DNA of 64,000 nt from Topomyia yanbarensis (GCF_030247195.1 NC_080672.1:31875906-31939905); one strand, 5' to 3'; shown: positions 32,071 to 45,009, counted from the stretch's first letter. Made by a program: numbers and translations. The notes: generated by a model not told the origin, from the sequence alone.

Positions 32071-35000
32071 AATGAGTTTAAAAGTGGTATTGTGGACCAT
32101 TCATAAATTATGTCGCGCAAAGATTGCCCAAACTAACTTTCTCTCATATTACCACGCTCTTTATCCCCTTGGTCTAATAATAACCAAATAATTTCGGTTT
32201 TTCCTTTTTTTGGAGAAGCACAATACTGCCGATGCACGCAAAAGTGTCCATGTTCTATGGAATTTCCTATATACATCGTACAATCGTGCGTAAAACGACC
32301 GATTGCGTCAAAGTACATGACGGAATGTCTCTTCTCACTGTTACGTAGATTAAGTCGGTTTTTCACTATGAGAGCAAACATAGTTGCAAGATTCTTGCAT
32401 TTAATATTGAAATGACTAAGATCACCAAAAATAACAGAAAATATGGACTATTTGAGAGTTTCATTCATCTATTACCCAACTGCTTATTGCGCGCGGTGGC
32501 AAACAGTTGCACGACGTGTGACAAAATACCAAAAATTCCCTTACCAGGAGTTGGTCAGGAATAAAGTCTTGTAGATGATCGTGGTTGACAAAGCTATGCT
32601 TTATTTGGCAATTAGTAAATACAGCCTCAGTCTACATTAGGACGGAGCAATTTTTCCAACGAATATGATTTGCATTCTCAATACCGACAGCGTAATCAAA
32701 CGAAGTACGATTCGATCGAACAAAATTCAGTCGAAAACTCAATCCATACTAATACAAAATAAGGCTGATCGTTTGATATCGTATTCGTGTGTTATTTTCT
32801 TACGCATCTGTTTCAAGAACATTTTAATTTATCCTCCTGTGGTAACTGGAAGCCAAAATGGCATCGATCATCCATTTTCGTCATCTCCTAACCAGGCCCT
32901 TTCAAATGATACCTATATTGATGGTGTTTTCTTCTGTTTTGTGGTAACCGGAAGCTGCCATCTTGAATTTCAAAATATCAAAGTCTCAATCATCAATTGC
33001 CGTAATCTATTGATATCCATATTGCCGTCGTCTTAGATTCCAAAATGGCTTCAATCATCAATTTCCGTTTCCTATCATCAGATCACCTTGCACTTTGGAC
33101 GATTTCGACTGTTTACCCGAATCTCATTTGGCTGGTGTTCACTGGGTCAATTGGACGCAGTATATTTTCATTTGACAAGTACAGTGAAGACCCGTTTTTA
33201 TCAGCCTCAGACATTGATAAAATCGGGACAAATATTTTTCTGTATTTTTAATTAAACGAATTAAAATATTCTTCATTGGTCCTTAGATATAGCCTCGCAA
33301 CCATTTCTAATTATTTGCTTTAAGTTCCCCTTAAGGGTGCAAAATTGAAATTTTTATTTTTGTATTTTTCGGATCTCTAAGATATAAAATATATGCCCAA
33401 GAAAGGATTTACTCGGATTCAACTTGGTTCGTCTGCTAGAGCTCATCAAACTACCAACTATAAATTTTCATATGAAGCTGATAAAATTGGGTCTGATAAA
33501 ATTGGGTCTTTACTGTATATTGACTGTAAAACGTCGAATATTGACTGCGATTAATTTGAAAACGACGGTAAATGTAGAGCCGTTTAATAGCAACCAATGT
33601 GTTAAATGAACATGAATCTTGGCATTGCCGACTGATTGGCTGCGTTCATTCAGTTTCGGTTGAATGAACTGAAATTACACATACTGCACTAGGTCTCAAC
33701 AAGCGACTGCACAAATGGACCACCAATATTAATCTTAAAGGAACGGTTTTTATTTTCTTGCTGCGTTGAATGTACGGATCAAAAATAAATAAAGCTGCAA
33801 ACCAGAGTGTGATTCATCCGCTGCTGATCAAACCGTAGTGATTGATTCTAAAGGCTGTAAGATTCGTTCTTTTAAACCAAAAATCGAAATTTAATTTTGA
33901 TCTATAGAAGTAACCTGTAACAAACTAAACCGGTGTCTTCTGTAGTCACGTCAATATCTACGTCTACACTCAGTGCACTACGCGACTTTCGGAGGTTTAA
34001 AAAAAAACGGCTGCAAACGCCCATGTGCTATTGATACGCTTTATCGACCATTAAAATATTTTTGCTAGGCTCGAGTATTGATATATGGAACTACATTGCA
34101 CGTTTTCATCAAAGGACAAGGTACCCTAGGTTGAGAATCGTTGTAGTGGCCCATAGAAATAAAAAAATATTGTGGTTATGTCTTCTTGTTAAACTATCGG
34201 TCTTACAACACTTTATTTCCGGTCAAATTGCAAATTATGCTGCGAAGCCGCCTTTCTCGAATTGCACAAATCAATTTACCTAGACTATGTACTTACAGTG
34301 ATTTATTTTGTCAGTGCAATCGCTTTGGAACCGCCACTGCACGGTGCACAGTAAATCACTTGAATGCTAACAGCAAAAATCTCGCCCTGCCCGGATGGCG
34401 AATCAAGTCACCACCGCGACGTCGACGGAAGATAAATGCCGGAAACGTTTTGCGCCTTTTTGTTGCCACAGTGGGAACTAAGCAACACACTCCGTCCCCC
34501 CCCCCCCCCCCCCATCCCACGGTTTGTATGCCTGCGATGTTCCTTTACCATTGACTGGCTGAATGGCGGTGTGGGATGTGGTGGTAGTGGCACTACACTC
34601 TCATATTTCTTCATTGTCTGGTGAAAATTGCACGCTTTTAGCAATGCTTTATGGTGGCACTTCGCCCCCCACCGCCAAACAATCCAGCACGGGAATGCTG
34701 ATGTACTGGAACGAGCAATATATGCAAAACAGATCCTTTCCGAGCTGCCACTTGTCGAGAGTCTCTTGGTGAGCCGCACCGCACATGCAAAAAGGGGTTT
34801 ACCCCGTCTGAAGACGCACTCCCGAGCAGGAAGATGACAGTGAGCTTCAGGATCGTCGTTTACGTCCTTGCAGCTTCCGCTGCAAGCGTGGGAATAGGTG
34901 GGAAAAAGTTCAATGATTCTGGGAATTTTCAAACAAGATTTCTGGAATAATGTGATTTATTTATTGTATGTTTGGAGAACATACCTTACAGTTACGATTG

Positions 35001-36472
35001 ATTGTAATGCTATGTTATAAGGTTTATGAAGAACAAGATATTTTCAGTTGCAAGCCATAATCAATCTTATAACATTTGGTGTGAGTTAAAAGTTAAGATT
35101 ATGTTTAAAGTAACTCTCCCCTACGGTGCTAGACGATATCCCCTAGCGCAGTAACGGTTCGTTCTTCGAAAATAGAACTAAATATTTCCATCTAAACTAC
35201 ACCATTTGCACTTGATTTATGAGCGACAAATTTTCACAAAGCTCCTTCGTCCCCGTTCATGTACCATGAAAAATCAATTACTACAAACATACATCCAACG
35301 ATCCGAGCCGGTACTTGAGTTTCTCCCTTTCCCCTTTTCCAAAACGACCAAATTTACATAAAAATCAAATAACCCAAATGTGGCACCTCGAAGTCACTTT
35401 ACTGTTGGCGCAGGACCAAGAAAGTATGATTTCTCCTGTAAAGGGGGACAATCTGCTGGCACCGATTCTGTACACGCACACGTGGAACACGAATCCGCAA
35501 CGGAAATCGAAACCCATGTTTTTACTGCTATTCGCAGTTTGTAACTCTTGTTGTCGCGCAGTCAGTTCCGTTCGAGCCTTTTTATTGTTGCAGCCCGGGG
35601 GGTCCGGGCAGGGTGGGGTGATGTACGTTTTTCGGAAAATAAACACCACTGACTATATTGACTATGGCTGTACCGATGCTTATATGTGTGTTCAACAAGC
35701 AAATATCCGCCACTTGAGAATCGGAGGGATAATCGAAAAATAACACTGATCTCTTCTGTGCCGACATATTTTCATTCATGTTTCGGTCGCAGGTAGGCCA
35801 GTTCCTTAGGGAGCACGCCTGAAGGAAATCGAAAATAAATAACTTTTGGCAATAATAAATATCGAGATGTTGCTAAACGGGACCGCACACCGAGCCCGGC
35901 ATGTTGAACAAGGCGCGCTGGGTATTGTAAGTGACTCCGGCGGTCGGTCGTTGGCTGAGTTGGCTAAATTTTGGTCGACGGCAAGGGGGAGATGTAATCG
36001 AAAAATAAAATATAGGGATAAATGATGCCCCTTTCCACAAAAGATGAAACTGTTTGTGCGTCGTGTTTACAAGGGGTTAGGAATGTTTCTTTTTGGTCCC
36101 TTCATCTTGGCGACTGCTGATGACGATCGGTTTCGCAAGACTGCATAGTCCCCGACAGTTAACACAATTATGAGAATAAATAAATTAACGTAAATCTCGG
36201 TAGGAAGTGGATTGTGCTTTGGGGTGGACGGTGATGCTAAGACGATATTAACACCGTTTAGGTTTATCGTTCCCGGTTTGCATTCTATTGATTCTAGACG
36301 GCATTACGCGTTTGACACCAAATTAGACTACACAATAGTAATCATGTACTATCAGAAATTGATCAACTTCGACTTGATCCATTTTTTCATTGCGCATAAA
36401 AAAAACTAGAAATGCAATGCTCTATACAACAGTGGGATACAATAGTTTTTAAAAAATGTGTTTGCAACTGTC
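32071..36472. other. Mostly unassigned; weak internal repeats and C tract
   Basis: Around 32840-33080 the words GGTAAC-GGAAG and CCAAAATGGC-TC-ATCATC recur at about 100-bp spacing, as in a degenerate dispersed repeat. A run of 18 C lies at 34496-34513. Frames at 34408-34932 and 35315-35743 show no domain. No promoter, splice pattern or known element could be supported. Confidence 0.35.
34496..34513. repeat. Poly(C) tract, 18 bp
   Basis: Uninterrupted C run; its length in an assembly is error-prone. Confidence 0.9.
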
Positions 36473-37799
36473 TTAACCCTAGAACGTTGCACCTGGGTAC
36501 AAATGTACCCCACGCCTTCTTTGGAGCCGTGTGAAGACGAGAATTCGGCATTTTTCGACCTGGGACTCTAACCACAATTCAATTTAGAGTTCCAAGTAAG
36601 AGTAGGAAAAGGTGGTATAGCCAGATTGCTTATAGCCTTCGTGGAAGTAGGTGTCAAAGTTGGTGTGGGGTATATTTGTACCCCAGTGTACGGTTGCCGT
36701 TAGTGTTTCGTCAGTTTTCGTGCTGTCAGTGCAAATGTGACTCGTGACAATACCAGTTTAAATACTGCTTGTTTTACTGCGAAAGTAACAATTCGTATTA
36801 TATAATCGTTTTTAATCATTTATTCAATTAATTTAATTTAATTTTGAAGTAAAAAAAATCGTTCTTATTTTTGCTGATTTTTGTTGTTTTATTGTTTATT
36901 ATTTAAAGTTTTTAAAAATAATAGCTCGCTAGTATAATTTACACACAGTAACTGCTGTAACAGTAACGTAGCGTGTTACCAATGTATTACTGATCAGTAA
37001 TATTTTTTTCATTTCAATTTCCACCCCATTTCGTGGTATTTTCCAAAACAAAATTTTTAAACATTCACTCTTCCAAACAATTGCACTTTTTCAAAAATAT
37101 CGAAATTCTATTTTATACCGTTTCTAGACCATTCTTTCAACTTTTAGAATCATTTGATTTTTTTCAAATCAGTTGAAAATTTGCAAAGTTATAGCAATTT
37201 TTGTAAAAAAGTCAACACCGCGATTTTTTCACTTTTTTTTGTTTAAACCAATATATGTATCAATGATTCAATAAATTCCGTACTTTCACTTACATAGCTG
37301 TTTTTGCAATTAAAAAATGAAGAAAATTATGTATTATACATTTCTTTTGTTTACATTTTTACTTGCGAAAATTGCGATCGACAAACTTGTTATAAACACT
37401 TCAACACACAATGAGGGCTGATATCCCTCCCTCAGGATGAGGTAGAAAAGAATGATGCAACGGGAGCATCTCTACCGTTGTGTGTGAGGACCCGAAAAAT
37501 GAGAGAGTTCCTCTCTTGCTCAACGAAATGATGTAGAAAAATATTTTTTTACGCATGGGATATTTGCTCCGTGGAGGAGAGTGGGCTACACCTCATGATG
37601 ATTCAAGAGGAGTTTGTGATGTCCTCACACGCCTTGTGAGGAGGTAATGATTAGTTGCTATGAGGTTTTGTTATATGGGTTTGATGCGTGTGCAAAGTTT
37701 ATTTCTGATATATATTTTTGTTTTTGAAATGAATGTATAGTTAAGCGTTGCATGAAGCAATTCAACTGTTTAAATATATACATAGTTTTCAAATATGTA

Positions 37800-38187
37800 T
37801 AGGGTCATGAGCGTCTTTTCGCCCTATTACAATTAGCTCTCAACCCATTTGAAACCATTGGTTAGAGTAGCGTTTGCCATATATTTGTACTATCTTTTGA
37901 CTTAAATGGTAGTGCGATATTTTGGGCACCAGATTAGAGTTTTCGTTGCACTCAAACAGAAGTATTCCACCATTCTCGGGCCATGTATTATTTTACTTGT
38001 GGTTCTTAGGAACGAAGCCAACGTGTTGGTGTCAATTTATAGAAATTTCATCGATTGTAGGCCTCGTAAGTGATAAAATAGTACCCTCCTTAAGGGGCCA
38101 TAATTTGCCAAGCGATATATTATTAAAATATAATACTCGTTTAGGAAGAAGTAGTTAGGTATCAAAAATTGCTACGTTTTTTGACGT
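37800..38187 (+). pseudogene. piggyBac-like transposase relic, part 1
   Basis: Degenerate frames carry pieces like those of the DDE core of piggyBac-type transposases: NPFETIG near 37850, CHIFVLSFDL near 37875 (usual pattern HIF-x-DNFFTS), and IVGLVSDKIVPSL then LPSDILLK near 38058-38130 (usual pattern GT-[VI]-R-x-NR, then LPS-x-K-x-[LM]-KK-x-x-RGS). The catalytic aspartate of the DNF motif is not preserved. Position and strand agree with the TTAA-bounded element. The match is by pattern memory at low identity, so the flanking termini carry most of the weight. Confidence 0.5.
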
Positions 38188-38467
38188 ATGGCACCTAGGG
38201 TTCGTCGCGGTTGCGGTAATTACCGTAACCGCGCGGTGTTTGCCGCACCGCAAAAACAGCGGTGCGGTGAGACACTTTTTCTCGCGGATGCGGTGCGGGA
38301 AATGAGCTTTTACCGCACGGTATTACCGCAACCGCACTTCAAAAAATAATTGATAAAGTCTGCAGTCTGCATTAAAAAGTGAATTAAAGCTATGATTTTT
38401 ACCATTTAAGAAGGACGCAACTAGATTGATTTTCTGAACGAATACTTAGCAATGTCATTATTAGGAA

Positions 38468-38470
<3 letters not shown>

Positions 38471-38523
<53 letters not shown>
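38471..38523. repeat. (CT)26 microsatellite
   Basis: An uninterrupted CT run of about 53 bp inside the hAT-type element. Confidence 0.97.
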
Positions 38524-38525
<2 letters not shown>

Positions 38526-39109
38526 AACGTTTGAGTTTTATTTGTTACCCTACAATAGAGAAACATGATAAACATTCAATTGCACTAATTTCCATAGACT
38601 TGACAATGATTTGAAAAGAAATCTGAATATAATCTGTATTCGACCCATCGCTACTTGATTTTTTACATTTTGGTCATTCAAACATGATAAAACTTACTGT
38701 TACTAAGAAATAAAATCTATAAGCTGTGTCCAATATAATTTGGCACCATTATTTTAACGACATATTTTGAAAACTATTTATTTTATACTTCAAAGAAAAA
38801 AATTACAAATAAACCTTTTCAAATACATAAAACGCAAAATCCAATCATTGAAAAACAATTGAATTTTACTGTCAAATCCAATTACAAAATGCATCATTTC
38901 TCCTGATTCCTCTTGAAAATCGTGGAATTATGAATCGTTTTCGATGACATTGTCTCAACTGTGAATTTTGGTTAATTTGGAGAATTTAGAGATGGACTAA
39001 TGATAAAAACAATACAAAGAATGTAATTATCATCATCAAACCAAACGAATTCGAAGGGATTTTTTTCGCGTGCGTCCATTGTTTGTCCAACTGGAAACAT
39101 TTTCTACCA

Positions 39110-39610
39110 AATTAACAAATAATATTTTTCAGTTAGGAGTATTTTGTAACTTTTTGAAAGTAAAGCGTGTGTAGGGAATTGCGATTTTTTTGTGTTTCTC
39201 AAAGTCTCGCTCAAGGTCTTCCTTCATATTGTGACAAGTCAAAGTTAGCCCAGATGCCAAATTTTGCATAGTTTGGACAGTTTTTGTCTTAATTGAAAAT
39301 TTATCTCGAAACTTTAACGTAGGGGTTTTTACATATAATCTGTATACAAAGTTTGAAAGAAATCGGTTAAGTAGTTTTTGAATGGCAGGTAACACCGCAA
39401 ATCATGTTTTTTCAGAGACGTTCTACAAAAAGCTTCGTCACCGAGTCGTTTGTCGATATTTTTGCATGGAAAAATTACAGCATGTTATTGAAATGATACA
39501 CTATAATGTACAAAAGTTTTGATCAGTTCACTTCACTCAAAGTTTAAAAAAATCGAGAAAAAGTGTTATTTCACGCCAAAACCCTCACCCCTCTTAATAA
39601 AACTTGCAAA
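39110..39610. repeat. Single arm of a foldback repeat family
   Basis: AATGGCAGGTAACACCGCAA, AGAGACGTTCTACAAAAA and the following CACCGAGTCG stretch match both arms of the element at 48001-48685. Only one orientation is present here, so it is a solo arm or half element. Confidence 0.7.
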
Positions 39611-39892
39611 GTTGAATATTTTCATAAAAGTTACATTCTGAGGAGTCCGTCAAAGATAATTTTCGTGTAAATAAGAATAACATTTTACTATATATGGCTA
39701 CTCAAAACAAATGAATAATTTTTCAGCACAATTTTTAAAATACATGATTTTTACCGCATTACCGCGCGGAGCGGTGCGGTAAATGCAATGCGGTTGCGGT
39801 AAGCGGTGCGGTTTTATTATTTTTTTTGCGGTTGCGGTGCGGACTATCCATTTACCGCCCACATCCGCACCGCGACAAATCCTAGTGGCACC

Positions 39893-40010
39893 CATAGCTA
39901 AGCTAAAACGTGACACACATGTTTCTATTGAAGCAAACCGTTTATTCGTTACGCACTGTCCAGGTGGATTAAGAATTTGTTACCAAAACTTCATCATAAC
40001 TCATTTCACG
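39893..40010 (+). pseudogene. piggyBac-like transposase relic, part 2
   Basis: Directly after the hAT-type insert the frame reads APIAKLKRDTHVSIEANRLF, then VTHCPGG. This resembles the piggyBac stretch P-[IV]-x-x-VKR-[WF], then basic/acidic residues, then a YN-x-H-MGGVD-like motif. It is the continuation of the frame broken at 38187, which supports the nested-insertion reading. Confidence 0.45.
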
Positions 40011-42014
40011 GTGCTATAGTGATTTTTTAACTTTTCAAGTGAACTAGCATAGGTTATAGTGCAACACAAAATGTTTTGAAAAATGTTGCATGCCCCCAAA
40101 TTGATTTATAACAGAATTAAATGTTCTTCCGAATTCTTATTAGAACCATAACGTGCCTTTGGAAGAATGTTGAACCATTTGCATATTTGTCATGAAAAAA
40201 ATGCAAAACATAACAATTTTCTTATTATTGTCGCAATTTAGCACAATATTTCTTTCATAACAGAATAATACAGCATACCTTTGGAAAGGTATAGTTGTTC
40301 TGGACTGGACAACGTAACTAATGTTTTGGTGCCAAAGGTCTCAGAAAATGTTTTTTGCTATAAGTGAAGATGATAAGGAGTAATGAGAGCAGCCTTTATT
40401 TTTTCAAATTTTTCATTGCACTTTAAAGGCATACATTCGTTAAAAAATCGGTTAACATGTTATTTAAAAAATAATAATGATGTTGTAAAGCACTCCCGTA
40501 GGTACCTGGGCAATGATGTGAGAAAGAACTCTGCGAAATTTCTAAACGATTAGTATAGGAGGTTTTAAGTTAGTGTGTACACCGCATTTTTTCGAGTTTC
40601 CTCCTGAAAATTCAATGCCACTCACCCAATTTTTAATACTTTGCAATGAAAATTTACAAATGTCAATCAATCTGTTTAAAACATTATTTCTCTTCTAGGG
40701 GGATTATTTAGTGAAATCAGTATCAAAATAAGAAGCTTCGTCTTCTGCTCCGAATATAGGGAAAAGAGGTAAACCTCTTACAAACCTATAATTAAACTAT
40801 TTATGGAGAAGCGTTTCGAGTTCGAAAACAAAATTTGTGAATCTGATTGAATTGGAATGAAAGCTGTAAAATTTTCGTATTTAAGCGCAACGAAAACTCG
40901 AATCGAGTGTTCTAATTATTGCCTTACCTTTTAAACCAATGCGTTGAGCAAAGATGGGAAAACTGCTCTAACCAACGGCTACAAATTAGTAGGGTGATAA
41001 TAGAAACAGGCCGAAAATAGGCTCATTACCCTAGCGATGAAAGATAATCAGAATAGAATAAATTTTCGACTATATATAATTTTAAATATTGCTGTCGATA
41101 ATTATCTCATTTTAAAAATGTATTGCCCATTGGAAATTAATCCGCACAAACTTTCTACTTTGACATTTAGTATTAAATAAACACAAACAACTATTTTTTT
41201 AAAACTTCATTACTTGGAAACTAACCGGCCAAAACAATCTATAATAGAGATAAAAACGAAACTATTTGATAAAAACCTTTTTTTTAAATTTTATTGAGAA
41301 AGAACGCTAGAATAGAATCGAATATGTTGCACCCATTTTACTTGGAAGCGATTTCATGTTGTATTAGATTTCAAAATCAAAATATTTATCTTCTATTATG
41401 GTGTTATTGAGTTTGACGAATAGGATTGATTTTAAATTTTCCGAGCTTAGTGTTGTCTGATCGTTAGTATTTTACCAAGGCCACTGAATCCTCGCTCAAT
41501 TGAAACCTGTGTACAAGAAGTGCTCAAGGCCGTTTGCCACAGTAGAGTCAAAACTGGGTCCTCCAGCCTCTTACATTCTCACCACATGATGATATCCATA
41601 TTCCACGAAGCACTGATCTACACCACGAAAATTATACTTAGGTATCCCCATCCTACGCAGCAGACAAAATTCCATTAAAACAAGAGAGGGAAACAATCAC
41701 TCTCGCGCTCCACACTCTCAGCATTTTGGAAGAGGGATTCCAACCCATCTTCAATCAGTTTTGCGCTCTCGCCTCTCCTGTGTGATGCACATAACATCCT
41801 CTAATCATTGAACAAGTCATCACCTCTGATGATGAGTTTGCTTGTTGAGTGGGAGAAGAGTTTTTTTTCTGCTATTGGAGAGGTGTGTGAAGTCCTCCTC
41901 AGAATATTGATACCTCACCTCATTTTGGCATCATGAGTGATGCTCCAGCAAGCCTTTGTACCCCAGTGCAACGTTCTAGAGTGGAAAATGCAAATGCAAC
42001 ATTCTAGGGTTAAA

Positions 42015-42719
42015 ATTAGGAATCCAGTTTGATATACGAGAAGGAGAACAAGTTTTTATGAGAAATTTAACAGCTATCTTAAAACTAAGAATATATAATG
42101 AAAATGTGGTTTATCCAACATCGGTGTTGCAGCAGTTATATCAGGGACAGAAGAGATTAGGCGGATATGCACAACAAAAAAAATCTGAATTTTATCGTTG
42201 ACGTAATTGCAAACATGACACAATTTAACAAACCGTAATGCACAAAATAACGAAACATAACCGTGTTCCATTTAATTTTACAAGAAACATCTACTTTGCA
42301 TACGCAATGACATAAAATTACACTTACTACCATTCAAAATAAACGCCATATGTGGAGTAAAATTTCATGATTTACGAAATTCAACGTGAAGTACAATTAA
42401 AATCAAACATAAAATTATGTCATTTTTTATGCTCATATATGTCAGGTAGGAAGATCAAACTTTACCCGTTCAGGCAAACGGGAGATCAGCGAATGACTTA
42501 GAGCCTCGGGCTACTCAGACGTCAAGACCCTGGTTGCTGGGTGGGATTCATCGGACCTGCGGAGAATCGGGTCACCCTCGCTTCAAATTATGTGGTAAGT
42601 GTGACGGCGGTCACATAATGGCACTTTGGTACTGATCGGCTCCACAAGGCAGGACAGGTAACTTCTAAAAACGAGAAATAAAAGAGAGTGACTAAATTGG
42701 GATATTTATCGTTTTTATG
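42015..42719. other. Unassigned; possible zinc-knuckle relic
   Basis: Around 42553-42620 the + strand encodes CGESGHPRFKLCGKCDGGH, which looks like a decayed CCHC region of a gag protein, but nothing around it supports a full element. Confidence 0.3.
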
Positions 42720-43486
42720 AAAATATAAATAAGAGACATATATGGGAGATCGCGATTTGCCAGCATATCACGGACTGAGACATTGGGTGGTATACTTTGG
42801 GTCCGAAGGGAATCCTATAACTGAGACCTGGCGTCACAATACCTGGCGCATACCCAGACAACGTGCTCGATGTCGTGACTGCCCTCGTCACAAGCGCACA
42901 GGCTACTCTCCGCAAGCCCAACACGCCAGAAATGCGCATCCAAGGTGTAGTGGTTGGACATAAGCTGGGACATTACACGAATGAAATCCCGCCCGACATC
43001 CATCCCCCTGAACCAAGGCTTCGTTGATACCTTTGGGATAATGGAATGTAGCCATCGTCCAAGTTTAACATTGCTTCACGAGGTTTGCTAACTGTTGAGT
43101 GTCCTCTGACGACAAATACTAAAAAATTCGTTGAAGCAGATTGGTCTTTCGTATATGTCACCTTCTAATGCCTACACCTTTACTAAAGAGTCGGTCTTTT
43201 CATTGCCTGGGATACAGCAATGAGAGTGTACCCAAACAAAGGCAATCTGGTAATATTTTTCAGATAACGTACACAAGGACTCCTGTATCTTATTCAGAAA
43301 ATATGGGAGTTGCTTTTTGAGATTCATCGTACGAAGAGGCTCGACAAACAGATATGTTTCTATTACTTTATGGTAAGATTCTATTGTCTTTTCGATAACA
43401 GACCACGCAATTGCGCATTGCGGTATAAACCTAATATTCCCGCAAAGGCAGTAAACGGTAGAATTACGATTTCGGTTGCTGTTCAT
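42720..43486 (-). pseudogene. Non-LTR ORF2 C-terminal relic: RNase H and tail
   Basis: The - strand carries, in order, PYFLNKIQESLCTLSEKYYQ, WVHSHCCIPGNEKTDSLVKV (end of the RNase H domain), DVGRDFIRVMSQLMSNHYTL, then GLAESSLCACDEGSHDIEHV and VWVCARYCDARSQL. The C-x-C-x3-H-DIEHVVW-x-C element is the cysteine-histidine motif at the very end of ORF2 in I/LOA-type elements. Two or three frameshifts separate the blocks. The upstream RT (beyond 43486) is missing. The + strand relic at 4094-4990 has the same order of blocks. Confidence 0.8.
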
Positions 43487-43694
43487 GTATGTGTTTCACA
43501 CAACTAAACACTTTTTGAGTATGTGTCATATACGACTTAGGCTCTGTAGGATAATTCTATGATCGTTTTAGTATCAGACCGGAGTTCTAACAGATTTCTG
43601 GCGAAATTCAGGCTGGTATCTGCCCCAATATTGGCATAAATCAGCCGGAATTACGGATTTTTTACTGGGTAAGTTGGATAGTGAAATAAAAATT

Positions 43695-43885
43695 ATAGGC
43701 AGTTTCCGGATCCGGTACAGTTCCCAATCCGGACTAGTTCTCGGAACCGGATCAGCTCCTAAACCCAATCCTCCCGGATCCGGACCAGTTCCCGGATCCG
43801 GACCAGTTCCGGGATCCGGACCAGCAACCGGATCCGGATTAGTTCCCGGACCTGGACCAGTACCCGGATCCGGACCATTCCTTGG
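43695..43885. repeat. 18-bp CCGGATCCGGACCAGTTC minisatellite
   Basis: About eight imperfect copies of the unit GGATCCGGACCAGTTCCC. The period is a multiple of three, which gives frames reading GSGPVP on + and PDPGTG on -. It is rich in BamHI-type GGATCC palindromes. No transposon termini were found around it. Confidence 0.85.
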
Positions 43886-43989
43886 ACTCAGCTCAACCCC
43901 TTTTCCCCTTGCCAGGTCCTGACCTGAACCAGGCCCAAAATTGGTGCTTAGATCCAGACATGTGTCTGGATCCGAACCCTCGGTTCGGA

Positions 43990-44140
43990 TGCGTGGATCC
44001 AAGTTAGGGATGGTCGGGTTTCAATTTTTTCGAACCCGAACCCGGCAGCTGGAAATTGGAAAACTCGGACCCGACCCGAGCCCAAAATTATAAAAATTTC
44101 AAAACCCAAAACCCGACCCGAGCCCGAACATTTTAAAATT
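43990..44140. repeat. GGGTTCGGGT-type repeat, locus 1
   Basis: Repeated words CCCGACCCGAGCCC and AACCCGAACCCG alternate with AAATTTCAAAA-type AT stretches, beginning at GTTAGGGATGGTCGGGT. The same pattern occurs on the other strand at 56815-57002 and 57755-57980. Confidence 0.75.
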
Positions 44141-44661
44141 AAACTAATAATTCAATTCTTTGTTTTTTGACTTAAGTGCCAATAACTTATTAAGGACTGG
44201 TGGTATCCAGCGGGAATAAAACGATCGAGAATGATGAGTGAAGCTAAGCAATGTTCTGGAATTTTATAAAAACTTTTATATATATATATATGATTATAAT
44301 GTTGAAGACATACGAGAAACATGTGAATTTTACTGCATAACTCATTTTGTTTAAGCATGCCATGTAATCTTAGAACGCCTCGATAAAATCAACATTTGGC
44401 GCAAGTTCGTTGAAATCAAGAATCTCTATCGATAACAAGATAAGATTGCTAAGATGAAGCGGTAAAAGATTCGATTACCGATTTAAAAATTCAAGAGTGC
44501 ATGCGATCAGTTTCATTTTTGCTTTGACTAAAAATAATGAACTTATTTAGTGCAAAGGTATATATAGTGATTCCAGGAGGTATTGCATGGAAAGTAATCA
44601 CAAGAGAAACATTCAACTTTCTTCTTAAACTTAACGGTAATATAATCTTAGAAGAACAACA

Positions 44662-45009
44662 TTAAATTAGCTAGAGATTACTAAGTAGCAAAAGTTATAA
44701 AAATTCCAGTTATGAAAGGATTTGGAATGTACAGATAGGAAATATGTCGGTTCTCATGATAAAGAAGGACGACTCTGCTGTTGCCGTGAGACACTTCGGT
44801 AGATTTGAGCAATTCGTAGTAACTCGGCCTAAGCTCGACTCCTACGAGCAGAAGATAAAAGATTAGTCCGGAAGATTTCAACCCTGTTCCTAATGACCCT
44901 GTCATTTCTAGTTTTCCGATCTGTATATTTTAAATCCTTCCCCCCACTTGAGTACTATTGCTCAAAATTTTCATATATTTTCCTAGTAAGTAATCTCTAG
45001 CTAATTTAA
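44662..45009. mobile_element. MITE with 22-bp perfect ends at TTAA
   Basis: TTAAATTAGCTAGAGATTAC at the left is matched by its exact complement at the right end. TTAA lies at both edges (44662-44665 and 45006-45009), the target of piggyBac-type transposases. The interior is non-coding. The right half is found again at 8434-8650. Confidence 0.8.

Larger units (their letters stand above)
38196..39884. mobile_element. hAT-type non-autonomous element, 1.69 kb, GCGGT-rich ends
   Basis: Termini TAGGGTTCGTCGCGG and CCGCGACAAATCCTA are inverted repeats with two mismatches. The flanking 8 bp are ATGGCACC and GTGGCACC (7 of 8 identical), as expected for a hAT-class insertion. The outer 150 bp on both sides are packed with GCGGT/ACCGC words, a typical arrangement of subterminal transposase-binding sites. 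The interior holds a CT microsatellite and, around 39100-39600, one arm of the foldback family seen at 48001-48685. I recognise no transposase. It interrupts the piggyBac-like transposase. Confidence 0.8.
36473..42014 (+). mobile_element. piggyBac-like transposon relic, 5.5 kb with nested insert
   Basis: TTAA at 36473-36476 is followed by CCCTAGAACGTTGCAC, and GTGCAACGTTCTAG plus TGCAACATTCTAGGG precede TTAA at 42011-42014. TTAA targets and CCCTAGAA termini are the signature of piggyBac-superfamily elements. The right end repeats the inner terminal word twice. Subterminal palindromes GGTACAAATGTACC (36498) and GGGGTATATTTGTACCCC (36665) pair with TTTGTACCCCAGTGC near 41957. A decayed transposase lies inside and is split by a hAT-type element at 38196-39884. 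Without that insert the element is about 3.8 kb. The rest (40010-41690) is AT-rich and unassigned. Confidence 0.75.

Noticed and set aside
34408..34932. 174-codon - strand frame
   Set aside because: It spans the poly(C) tract (poly-G/P residues) and competes with several overlapping frames; no known motif.
35315..35743. 142-codon + strand frame
   Set aside because: An opposite-strand frame covers the same region, and there is no motif or splice context.
43574..44002. Collagen-like G-P frame
   Set aside because: It is the translation of an 18-bp minisatellite; the opposite strand is open as well.
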